Assembly (NCBI GenBank): GCA_963753105.1
Contig: CAVWBD010000009.1
Span: 423,912 to 487,911, forward strand
Direction: 5' to 3'
Source of the DNA: SZUA-36 sp963753105
GTDB lineage: Bacteria; Pseudomonadota; Gammaproteobacteria; Xanthomonadales; SZUA-36
DNA length: 64,000 nucleotides
The notes under the pieces were generated by a model. The model had not been told where the DNA came from. It was given only the letters and a program-made list of their open reading frames with translations, and searched no databases. Position numbers and translations under genes: made by a program. This document shows, one piece after another, positions 35,318 through 43,722 of this stretch. Every line of letters begins with the position of its first letter. Position 1 is the first letter of the stretch.

Positions 35318-36198
35318 AAACCGTGAAGGGCAAATTCCAGCAATACCTGCTGCTGTGCAAACCACGGGTGGTCGTGTTGATCGTATTCACCGCCGTGGTC
35401 GGTATGTTCCTGGCAGTACCCGGCTGGCCACCGCTTATTGCGATGCTGGCGGGCACACTGGGTATCGGCCTTGCGGCTTCTTCAGCGGCCGCCATCAACC
35501 ACCTGCTGGATGCGCGCACCGACGCGAAGATGCGCCGCACACGTAACCGGCCCCTGCCAACAGGCCAGTTGTCGAGCCGCAACGTGCTGGTCTTTGCGCT
35601 GTGCCTGGGCCTGCTGGCCATGCTGATACTGCTGGCTGGTACCAACCCCCTGACCGCGGTGCTGACATTCATGTCACTGATCGGTTACGCGGTCATCTAC
35701 ACAGCCTGGCTGAAGCGGGCGACACCACAGAATATCGTCATCGGTGGCGCCGCCGGCGCCGCACCACCGGTGCTTGGCTGGGTGGCGGTAACCGGCAGCC
35801 TGGACCCGCAGGCCGTCCTGCTTTTCCTGATCATATTCACCTGGACACCACCGCATTTCTGGGCACTGGCCATTTACCGCCGTGAAGAGTACGCATCGGT
35901 GGATATTCCAATGCTGCCGGTGACCCACGGCGCCGCGTTCACCCGTCTGCAAATTTTGCTGTACACGATCCTGTTGGTGATCGTGACCACCCTGCCATAC
36001 CTGACCGGCATGAGCGGCCTGGTTTACCTGGCCGGTGTGACCGTTCTCAACCTGGGTTTCCTGTGGTATGCCATGCGCCTGATGCGCAGCAAGGACGTGT
36101 TGTTACCGATGCACACCTTCGCATTCTCAATCACGTATTTGATGCTGCTGTTCCTGTTCCTGTTGGTTGACCATTACGTCGCCCTGTTTCTGCACTAG
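35314..36198 (+). CDS. ctaB: Protoheme IX farnesyltransferase (heme O synthase)
   Basis: CtaB (CyoE) attaches the farnesyl group to heme B, giving heme O for CtaA; its farnesyl diphosphate comes from the pathway of ispA. It is a UbiA-type membrane prenyltransferase with the first aspartate motif NHLLDARTDAKMRRTRNRPL near residue 55 and a second motif near TWTPPHFWALA and YRREEY. It begins with TTG at 35314 overlapping the ctaA stop; a GTG at 35323 is an alternative start. Length 294. It ends the oxidase operon. Confidence 0.95.
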   Translation: MKTVKGKFQQYLLLCKPRVVVLIVFTAVVGMFLAVPGWPPLIAMLAGTLGIGLAASSAAAINHLLDARTDAKMRRTRNRPLPTGQLSSRNVLVFALCLGLLAMLILLAGTNPLTAVLTFMSLIGYAVIYTAWLKRATPQNIVIGGAAGAAPPVLGWVAVTGSLDPQAVLLFLIIFTWTPPHFWALAIYRREEYASVDIPMLPVTHGAAFTRLQILLYTILLVIVTTLPYLTGMSGLVYLAGVTVLNLGFLWYAMRLMRSKDVLLPMHTFAFSITYLMLLFLFLLVDHYVALFLH

Positions 36199-36243
36199 TC
36201 CGCATATTGCAGGGTGAGCTTGTATTGCCAGGCAAGTGCCTGT

Positions 36244-36321
36244 CTTTTTTCAGAACATGCCGTGGATACATCCCTGTAGGCTCGTACGAAACATCCCTGT
36301 TTCGTACGGTTCTGAAAAAAG
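36244..36321. repeat. Palindromic intergenic repeat C1
   Basis: A 78-bp double palindrome after ctaB. The outer 13-bp arms are CTTTTTTCAGAAC (36244-36256) and GTTCTGAAAAAAG (36309-36321). The inner stem is CGTACGAAAC/GTTTCGTACG with loop ATCCCT (36283-36308). It contains, inverted, a core that recurs in C2 (GAGCCTACA then GGA-GTAT then ACGGC; 22 of 26 positions equal by eye). It may serve as a transcription end for the oxidase operon, although no T run follows. Confidence 0.8.
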
Positions 36322-36405
36322 CAGCGCACTCCCCTGGTATAAAGGTCATTTTCCTAATAGTTGAGCCCCTGGGTTTCAGCTGACATGAGGGCTGAACGCT
36401 TGCAG

Positions 36406-36508
36406 CTGGGTCGGGGAGTTTCTTCCCGGGACCGTGAGCGACAGGAGTCGCGACCGAGCCTACAAGGACGTATATACGGCGTGTCCCGGGAAGAAATACC
36501 CGTCCCAG
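36406..36508. repeat. Palindromic intergenic repeat C2
   Basis: About 103 bp with arms at 36406-36432 and 36483-36508 that pair over about 26 bp (TTTCTTCCCGGGAC on the left). The interior has a stem GCGAC/GTCGC and the core GAGCCTACAAGGACGTATAT. The arms are the same motif as the ends of elements A and B. It lies 130 bp before gcvP. Confidence 0.8.
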
Positions 36509-36638
36509 CGCTCTCTTGGGATTGAAGTGGAATAGTAATGTATCGAGCCCCTTTTTCAATTTGCGGACTAAACCGTTTTTAATCGGCCGGATTGGGCGTA
36601 AAATGCCGCCATCAGCCAACAATTCACGAGCCCGTAAA

Positions 36639-39557
36639 ATGCCGACTGAACCCACCCCCCACGCCGCCAGCTCCCCACTGAGTGAACTGGAAAATCACGC
36701 GGAATTCATCCGCAGACATATCGGGCCGGATGACGAACAGATCAGCCATATGCTTGAAACCCTCGGGGAGGACTCCCTGGATGCCTTGGTGGCCAGTACA
36801 TTGCCGGCCTCCATCCAGACGGACGAGCCCCTGCAACTGGCCGATGCAATCAGCGAAAGCCAGGCACTGGCCAGGTTACGTGACATTGCCGGCCTCAATG
36901 TGCTGAAGCACAGCATGATCGGCATGGGTTATCACGACACGATCACGCCCGGCGTGATTTTGCGTAACGTGCTGGAAAATCCCGGCTGGTACACGGCTTA
37001 CACACCCTACCAGGCCGAGATTTCCCAGGGCCGCCTGGAAGCCATGCTGAACTTCCAGCAGATGATCTGTGACCTGACCGGCATGGAATTGGCCAACGCC
37101 TCTTTGCTGGACGAGGCCACCTCCGCTGCCGAAGCCATGACCATGCTCAAGCGTATCAACCGCAAGAACAAGAGCACGCGGTTTTTTGTCGATCAAGGCA
37201 CGCTGCCCCAAACACTGGATGTGCTCAAAACCCGGGCGCAACATTTTGGCTACGAGGTGGTGGTCGGCGATCCCGCCCATGATCTCGACAAGGGCGAATT
37301 CTTCGGCGCCCTGTTGCAATACACATCAACCGGTGGCGAGGTCAACGAGATTGCGCCGCAGATCGCCACGGCACACGAGAACAATACGCTGGTGGCAGTG
37401 GCCGCCGACTTGATGAGCCTGGTGCTGCTGACACCGCCGGGTGAAATGGATGCCGACATCGTGGTGGGTTCGGCTCAACGATTTGGCGTACCACTGGGTT
37501 TTGGCGGCCCCCACGCTGCGTTCTTTGCCACCCGTGACGATTTCAAGCGCTCGGTGCCGGGTCGCATTATCGGCGTGTCCAGGGATCGCCTGGACCAGCC
37601 AGCCATGCGCATGGCCCTGCAAACCCGCGAACAGCACATACGCCGAGATCACGCGACCAGCAATATCTGCACTGCGCAGGCCCTGTTGGCGGTCATGGCC
37701 AGCATGTACGCCGTCTACCACGGCGCTGACGGCCTCAGGCGCATTGCACGGCGTATACACCGTCTGACCAGCCTGCTGGCGGCAGGTCTCAAGGGACTGG
37801 GTTTTGCGAGCAGCAATTCATGCTGGTTCGATACGCTGAGTTTTGATTTACCGGATGAGCAGGCGGACGGAATCTCCCAACGTGCGCTCGATGCGGGCAT
37901 CAATATCTACCGCAGCGGGACTGGCCTGTTCATCAGCGTCAATGAAAAAACCACCCGCGAACATATCGTCAACGTGCTGGGTGCGTTTTCCGAGTCTGCA
38001 CCCGTTGACCTGGATGAACTGGAGCGGGGACTTGAGCCCGGTTTTTCGGCAATACCTGGCACGCTGCAGCGACAGAGCGATTTCCTGCAACACCCGGTGT
38101 TCAAGCGGTATCACTCGGAAACGGAAATGTTGCGTTATATCAAGCGGCTCGAAAACAAGGACTTGTCGCTGGTCCATGCGATGATATCGCTCGGTTCATG
38201 CACGATGAAGCTGAACGCAACCAGCGAGATGCTGCCCGTGACCTGGCCCGAATTTTCCGACCTGCACCCCTTCGCACCAGCGGACCAGGCCCGGGGTTAC
38301 CACCAGTTGTTCAAGGAACTCGAAGACATGCTGATCGCCTGTACCGGCTACGAGGCGGTATCACTGCAACCGAACGCCGGCTCGCAGGGTGAATACGCCG
38401 GCCTGCTGGCGATCAAGGGTTGGCACGAGTCCCGTGGTGAGGGGCATCGCAATATCTGCCTGATCCCGTCATCCGCGCACGGCACCAACCCGGCCAGTGC
38501 CGTCATGGCCGGTATGAAAATCGTCATCGTGAAATGTGACGACAACGGCAACGTGGATATCGAAGACCTGCGTGCAAAAGCCGAGAAGCACGCCGACGCC
38601 CTGTCGGCACTGATGATCACCTACCCGTCTACACACGGGGTGTTCGAGGAGCAGATCAAGGAGATTTGCGCCATCATCCATGACTATGGCGGCCAGGTTT
38701 ACCTGGATGGGGCTAACCTGAACGCACTGGTCGGCTGCGCAGCACCCGGCCAATTCGGTGCGGACGTTTCGCATCTGAACCTGCACAAGACCTTTTGTAT
38801 CCCGCACGGCGGTGGCGGCCCGGGTGTCGGGCCCATTTGCACCGGGACCCATTTGGCGCCCTTCCTGTCCGGACACTCGGTGGTGGAAATACCCGGCGAA
38901 CACAAGTCCAATGGCGCAATCGCCGCGGCGCCCTGGGGCAGCGCCGGCATCCTGCCCATTACCTGGACCTACATCATGATGATGGGGCGTGAGGGCATGA
39001 AAAAAGCCACCCAGGTGGCCATCCTGAACGCCAACTACATCGCCCGCCGCCTGGCGGACGTTTACCCGGTGCTATACACCTGCCACAACGGCCGGGTCGC
39101 CCATGAATGCATCATCGACCTGCGGCCGTTCAAGCAATCCAGCGGCATCTCCGAGGAGGACGTGGCCAAACGCCTGATCGATTACGGTTTCCACGCACCG
39201 ACGATGTCATTCCCGGTGCCGGGCACGCTGATGATCGAGCCGACCGAGAGCGAATCACTGTATGAGATCGACCGCTTCTGTGACGCCATGCTGGCCATCC
39301 ACGAGGAAATCATGGCGGTTGAGGCCGGTGAACTGGACAAGGAAGACAACCCGCTGGTCAATGCGCCGCATACACAACGTGACCTGGCAAGCGAGTGGAA
39401 CCACCCCTACAGCCGCGAAGTGGCGGCATTCCCGAAACCCGAACAGTGGCAAAGCAAGTTCTGGCCGGCCGTGAACCGGGTGGATAACGTCTACGGCGAC
39501 CGTAACCTGTTTTGCAGTTGCCCGCCGCTGGAGGCATACGAGCAGGACGAGGATTAG
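36639..39557 (+). CDS. gcvP: Glycine dehydrogenase (decarboxylating), P protein
   Basis: The P protein of the glycine cleavage system releases CO2 from glycine and passes the aminomethyl group to the lipoyl H protein. It is a fused dimer of two PLP fold type I halves; the PLP lysine is in SHLNLHKTFCIPHGGGGPG in the second half and the matching glycine loop follows. The N-terminus ELENHAEFIRRHIGPDDEQ is typical. The ATG at 36639 gives 972 residues (E. coli 957); an in-frame ATG at 36516 lacks family similarity in its extra 41 residues. gcvT and gcvH are not adjacent. Confidence 0.96.
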   Translation: MPTEPTPHAASSPLSELENHAEFIRRHIGPDDEQISHMLETLGEDSLDALVASTLPASIQTDEPLQLADAISESQALARLRDIAGLNVLKHSMIGMGYHDTITPGVILRNVLENPGWYTAYTPYQAEISQGRLEAMLNFQQMICDLTGMELANASLLDEATSAAEAMTMLKRINRKNKSTRFFVDQGTLPQTLDVLKTRAQHFGYEVVVGDPAHDLDKGEFFGALLQYTSTGGEVNEIAPQIATAHENNTLVAVAADLMSLVLLTPPGEMDADIVVGSAQRFGVPLGFGGPHAAFFATRDDFKRSVPGRIIGVSRDRLDQPAMRMALQTREQHIRRDHATSNICTAQALLAVMASMYAVYHGADGLRRIARRIHRLTSLLAAGLKGLGFASSNSCWFDTLSFDLPDEQADGISQRALDAGINIYRSGTGLFISVNEKTTREHIVNVLGAFSESAPVDLDELERGLEPGFSAIPGTLQRQSDFLQHPVFKRYHSETEMLRYIKRLENKDLSLVHAMISLGSCTMKLNATSEMLPVTWPEFSDLHPFAPADQARGYHQLFKELEDMLIACTGYEAVSLQPNAGSQGEYAGLLAIKGWHESRGEGHRNICLIPSSAHGTNPASAVMAGMKIVIVKCDDNGNVDIEDLRAKAEKHADALSALMITYPSTHGVFEEQIKEICAIIHDYGGQVYLDGANLNALVGCAAPGQFGADVSHLNLHKTFCIPHGGGGPGVGPICTGTHLAPFLSGHSVVEIPGEHKSNGAIAAAPWGSAGILPITWTYIMMMGREGMKKATQVAILNANYIARRLADVYPVLYTCHNGRVAHECIIDLRPFKQSSGISEEDVAKRLIDYGFHAPTMSFPVPGTLMIEPTESESLYEIDRFCDAMLAIHEEIMAVEAGELDKEDNPLVNAPHTQRDLASEWNHPYSREVAAFPKPEQWQSKFWPAVNRVDNVYGDRNLFCSCPPLEAYEQDED

Positions 39558-39637
39558 GTGACGTGGACGTGGGCGCTAATCCAGGCGTTATTTGAACAGG
39601 CAAATGAGGTGGAGATGAAGAGAGGAAGCCTCTCTCA

Positions 39638-40471
39638 ATGACAAGGCCGTATCCACCCATGCAGCCCAAACTCCTGAGGCGTTACCTCAGGCTTTTGGAT
39701 ATCCAGCAGCGAAAACCGAATGTTGCGGCATTGCATGAACTTGTAAAAGCGCATATGTGCCGTGTGCCCTACGAGAACATATCCAAGTTGTACTACAAGA
39801 AACATCTCGGTCTGCGGGCATTGCCCGGTCTTGAACTATTCCTCGACGGCATTGAGCAATTCAACTTCGGTGGTACCTGCTACGCCAATAACTACTATTT
39901 CTACCAACTACTCGCGAACCTGGGCTATCGGGCGATGTTGTGCGGTTCCGATATGTCCATCCCCGATGTCCACTTGCTAAGTATCATAGATTTGGAGAAA
40001 CATCAGTACATGGTGGACATGGGGTATGCAGCCCCGTTTCTAGCCCCCCTGCCTCTTGATTTGGCAACGGACCATGTCATTGAGCTGGGGAACAACCGTT
40101 ATGTTCTCAAGCCCCGTGACAAAGCAGGGCGTTCACGGCTGGAGTTTTACCAGGATGGCAAGCTGAAGCACGGTTATGTGGCTAATCCGGCACCAAAACA
40201 GATAGGTGACTTTGAACAGGTTATTACTGATTCCTACCGGGATGAAGGTACGTTCATAAACGCAATCCTGCTCGCGCGTTTCCATCCCGGCCGTTCTCTG
40301 GTCATACACAATCTAAGTATCACTGAATCCCAGGGAACCGAGTCAAGTGTCCGGATGTTGGCAAACCGAAACGAGCTCGTTCAAGTCATCTCGGAACGTT
40401 TCGGAATCCCTCCCAGGTTCACCAGGGATGCTGTGAATGGGCTTGGCCAACTGGAAGACGCGTGGCGTTGA
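39638..40471 (+). CDS. Arylamine N-acetyltransferase family protein
   Basis: A 277-residue protein with the cysteine-protease-like triad of the NAT family in order: Cys in FGGTCYANNYYF near residue 79, His in PDVHLLSII near 112 and Asp in YMVDMGYAAPF near 127. Such enzymes move acetyl groups from acetyl-CoA to arylamines or, in some clusters, close amide bonds. The substrate here is unknown and no biosynthetic neighbours are present. The ribosome site lies inside a short hairpin (see findings). An alternative start is the ATG at 39659. Confidence 0.82.
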   Translation: MTRPYPPMQPKLLRRYLRLLDIQQRKPNVAALHELVKAHMCRVPYENISKLYYKKHLGLRALPGLELFLDGIEQFNFGGTCYANNYYFYQLLANLGYRAMLCGSDMSIPDVHLLSIIDLEKHQYMVDMGYAAPFLAPLPLDLATDHVIELGNNRYVLKPRDKAGRSRLEFYQDGKLKHGYVANPAPKQIGDFEQVITDSYRDEGTFINAILLARFHPGRSLVIHNLSITESQGTESSVRMLANRNELVQVISERFGIPPRFTRDAVNGLGQLEDAWR

Positions 40472-40545
40472 GACAATCCGTTAATCAGTATGCAAGTGGC
40501 CGTACAACAAGGATTCGCAGCGGACATTTATTCTATTTTCAGGCG

Positions 40546-40577
40546 CAAAAAAAAGGCCTCCATGTGGAGACCTTTTG
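40546..40577 (-). terminator. Rho-independent terminator of rpoH
   Basis: Read on the minus strand: AAGGTCTCC, loop ACAT, GGAGGCCTT (one mismatch), then eight T. It lies 20 bp after the rpoH stop and well after the convergent gene at 40471. Confidence 0.88.
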
Positions 40578-40595
40578 TATTCATATGCCGAAGAT

Positions 40596-41461
40596 TCAGG
40601 CGCTGAAGCTGGCCCGGATCTTGTTCATGGCATTGACTTCCAGTTGCCGGATACGCTCCGCTGACACGCCGTAACGATCCGCCAGGGTCTGCAGCGTAGC
40701 CTTGTCGTCCGACAACCAGCGGCTGCGGATAATGTCCTGGCTGCGCTCATCCAGTTCACCGAGGCCCTGGTACAGCAGGTCATTCTGCTGATTCTGCGAT
40801 ATCACTGGCCTCGAGTACGACCTCGGGGGTTTCAGATTTGCTTACCAGGTAAGCCGAAGGCGATACATACGGTCTGTCGTCATCGTCTGAATCAGGCGGA
40901 CAGGTCAAAACCGATATCCTGGCCTGAAAGACGGGACTCCATCTCCAGCACGACCTCGGGTTTGACACCCAGGTTCTCGGCCACCGTGTTGACCTCTTCC
41001 ATATTCAGCCAGCCAAGCCGCTTCTTGGATTTGCGCAGGTTGAAAAACAATTTGCGCTGGGCCTTGGTCGTAGCCACCTTGACGATACGCCAGTTACGCA
41101 GGATGAACTCATGCATCTCTGCGCGGATCCAGTGCACCGCAAAAGATACCAAGCGGACTTCACGCTCGGGATCAAAACGCTTTACCGCCTTCATCAGGCC
41201 GATATTGCCTTCCTGGATCAGGTCACCCAACTGCAGGCCATAACCACCGTAACCCTTGGCCACGTGTACGACAAAACGCAGATGTGCAAGCACCAGGCGC
41301 CGTGCAGCGTCCAGGTCACCCTCTTCCAGATACCGATGCGCCAGATCACGCTCTTCTTCCAGCGTCAGCATCGGAACTTTGTTCACTTCCTGGATATATG
41401 CATCCAGGCTGCCGGTGCCGGCAGGTACCATTAAATGGCTGGGAACAAGCGCTGTATTCAT
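40596..41461 (-). CDS. rpoH: Heat-shock sigma factor RpoH (sigma-32), with two frameshifts
   Basis: RpoH directs RNA polymerase to heat-shock promoters. The first segment holds region 2 (LIQEGNIGLMKAVKRFDPER, WIRAEMHEFILRNW) and the RpoH box QRKLFFNLR. The middle acidic segment (PPDSDDDDRPYVSPSAYL) is in a second frame and region 4 with its helix-turn-helix (ATLQTLADRYGVSAERIRQL) in a third. The switches lie near 40900 and 40800; each is repaired by removing one base, giving about 287 residues, as in E. coli (284). AGGAGTTTTT precedes the ATG. ftsE-ftsX-rpoH order is as in E. coli. Confidence 0.93.
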
Positions 41462-41680
41462 AAAAACTCCTCTGGGCAAGCGTTCTAGTATATCAGCAAA
41501 AACAACGTTTTCCACCCTTTTGGGCTTCAAAAATACGTAATTCCCGCTTGGCGCACCTCGCGGATTTGCCAACCAGATCGCTATGCCACGGTAAATCTAA
41601 CTGGTTCTATGACCATTGCAGGCGGCAGTTGTTCCATGCCAAAAGCACATCGAGAGTGCTCAAGTTCAAAGCGAATCCAT

Positions 41681-42018
41681 AGCTGTGCCGGGTATTCCTT
41701 CCGGGACACGTCGGCCACCATGGGCGCTCGTAATTCGTGTCCCGACGAATACGGTCCCGGCTAAGGAACCCCGCACAGTCGAAATCTCCGCGCGACCTGA
41801 GATAATCTCAGTGTACCGGGTACTATGCCCGGTGGTTTGCGGTTGGGCGACATGCAGTGCACCGCACCGACCTGAGAGTCGTTACGGAGAATGTGCAGGA
41901 TGCACTCAGGCCGCTCAAGACAGGATGTCTGTAGGCCGGCCTGCTAGCGGCTCGAAGGACGAGGGAACCCGAAGGGCTCGGGCAGGACCCACACCGGCAT
42001 CTATCGGGCGATGGATGA
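41681..42018 (+). ncRNA. Non-coding element B, compact relative of element A
   Basis: It lies between ftsX and rpoH with no credible gene. It starts with the same end motif as element A (41681-41707) but no right inverted repeat is seen. Conserved blocks in the same order as A: 41720-41790 (about 70 bp, including TTCGTGTCCCGACGAA), 41827-41853 (GCCCGGTGGTTTGC), 41871-41910, AGGCCGGC near 41933, and CTCGAAGGA to ACACCGGCA (41950-42000). Stems: CCTGAG/CTCAGG (41871-41910), GTGCA/TGCAC inside it, GCCGCT/AGCGGC around 41910-41951, CCCGA/TCGGG (41968-41982), and a 9-bp end stem CATCTATCG/CGATGGATG at 41998-42017. Transcription direction is inferred, not shown. Confidence 0.55.
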
Positions 42019-42070
42019 GTGCGTCCTGAAGGTTACCCAGGCAGAAGAGGGGTTCCGCACTGCAAGTAGT

Positions 42071-43048
42071 TTAGGATCTGCCCAAACGCCCCCCGACACG
42101 CAGCTTTCGCAAATAACGTTGCACGGCGATCCAGGCACCCAACCAGCCCAGCAACCACCCCCTGCCAGCACCCACAGCGTGTGGTATCCCTCCAGGCCAC
42201 GCATATCGAACACGGTCCCATAGGTTTCCAGCAGTAATCCGAGTGGGCCGCTCAGGTAAAACATGGCCAGGGTGAGCAGTACCACGGCGAGCAAGCCACC
42301 CATTAGCCCATACCATAGGCCGGTATACAGAAACGGCTGCCGGACAAATGCGTTGCCGGCGCCGACCAGGGCCAGTATTTCGATTTCCTCGGCGTGTGAT
42401 GCAACATCCAGCCGAATGGTATTGGCCACGACCACCACGACGGCCAGGCCAAACAACAGCACCAGGAGTGTAACCGCGGCCTGCCCCAGGTCCAGCAAAC
42501 GGCCCAGTCTTTGCAACCACTTGTAGTCGAACTGGGTCACTTCAACACTGTCCACGGTATCCAGGTAGGCAGTCAGTTCAGCAACCCGGCTTTCGATCTG
42601 CCCGGTCGAACCGGTCTGCGGGCTGACCTGCATCACCCACGGCAACGGATTCTCATCCAGCATCTGCAGCGAATCACCAAATCCGGAAGCAGCACGGAAA
42701 TCAGCCATACCCTGCTCAGGACTGACCAGGGTCACGCTTTCGGGACTGAAACGCTGCTCGAGTTCAGTGGCGAGCCGCCGCACTTCGGTGCCATCGACAC
42801 CCGGATTAAAAAAAACCGTTACTGCGCTCCACTCGTCCTGGCGCAGGTCAACACCATCCAGGTTACTCAGCGTGATATACAGATCCAAGTGGCATGAACA
42901 TGGCAATACCCAGCACCAGCACGGTCATCATGGTACCGGTCTTGTGTTTTAACATAACGCCCAGGCTGGAGAAGAAACTGTAACTGTGCTGGCGTGACCA
43001 GGCGCGGATCCTGCGGCGAATGCGGCTGAACCATGAACCCAGGCTCAT
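42071..43048 (-). CDS. ftsX: Cell division protein FtsX, with two frameshifts
   Basis: FtsX is the membrane half of FtsEX, which couples the divisome to cell-wall amidases through EnvC. The cytoplasmic N-terminus and first helix (TGTMMTVLVLGIAMFMPLG) are in one frame. The periplasmic loop and helices 2-4 (LYITLSNLDGV to GPLGLLLETYG) are in a second, and the C-terminal helix WLLGWLGAWIAVQRYLRKL in a third. The switch near 42890 is repaired by dropping a T; the one near 42163 by adding a G to a five-G run. About 325 residues result. The start overlaps the ftsE stop by 4 bp. Confidence 0.9.
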
Positions 43049-43722
43049 GCGCCGTTACCTGCGGGTATGTCGTCAGCCAGGCGGCCGGCAGAAAGCACCA
43101 ATACGCGTTTACGCATCCTGCGGATCAGGTCCAGGTCGTGGCTGGCAATCAGCACGGTCACACCCTGCTCTGCGACTTGCTCAAACAAGCTGAACAACTC
43201 ACGTGACAGCTGGGGATCCAGGTTGCCGGTTGGCTCGTCGGCCAGCAGCAAGGGTGGCATGGATACGATGGCGCGGGCGATACCCACGCGTTGCTGTTCA
43301 CCACCGGACAGGGTCAGTGGCAAGGATGATTCCTTGTCCAGCAGGCCCACCTTGTCCAGGGCGGCACGTACCCGTTTGCGGATGTCCGCATACTTCAGAC
43401 CGGCGATCATCAGCGGCAGCGCCACGTTGTCCGCCACGGTCTTGTCCTTGAGCAGCTTGTGGTCCTGGAAGATCATGCCGGTATTACGCCGCACGAAGGG
43501 CGCAAGTCGATCCGGGGCCTGGCTGAGGTTGCGGCCATCGACGATGACATTACCGCGGCTGGCACGCTCCAGCATCATGACCAGCCGCAACAGCGTGCTT
43601 TTGCCGGCGCCGGAGTGGCCGGTCAAAAACACCATGCTGCCGCGCTCTATGTCAAAACTCACATCCGCAAGCGCACGGCTGCCGCCGGGATAAACCTTGC
43701 TGACACGTTCAAACCTGATCAT
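43045..43722 (-). CDS. ftsE: Cell division ATP-binding protein FtsE
   Basis: The ABC ATPase partner of FtsX. Walker A GHSGAGKSTLL near residue 36, signature LSGGEQQRVGIARA near 137 and Walker B LLLADEPTGNLDP near 160 are intact. The ATG at 43722 starts MIRFERVSKVYPGG, the family N-terminus; the longer in-frame reading from 43809 overlaps rhlB and is rejected. Length 225. rhlB, normally elsewhere, lies directly upstream and overlaps by 14 bp; ftsY, the usual upstream neighbour, is absent. Confidence 0.95.
   Translation of the reverse strand: MIRFERVSKVYPGGSRALADVSFDIERGSMVFLTGHSGAGKSTLLRLVMMLERASRGNVIVDGRNLSQAPDRLAPFVRRNTGMIFQDHKLLKDKTVADNVALPLMIAGLKYADIRKRVRAALDKVGLLDKESSLPLTLSGGEQQRVGIARAIVSMPPLLLADEPTGNLDPQLSRELFSLFEQVAEQGVTVLIASHDLDLIRRMRKRVLVLSAGRLADDIPAGNGA

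Noticed and set aside
36244..36508. A CRISPR array or attachment site
   Set aside because: The repeats are palindromic and differently armed, with no regular spacer pattern and no cas or integrase gene nearby.
41616..42029. A 137-codon frame inside element B
   Set aside because: It does not persist in element A, where the same blocks are out of frame; this fits RNA, not protein, conservation.
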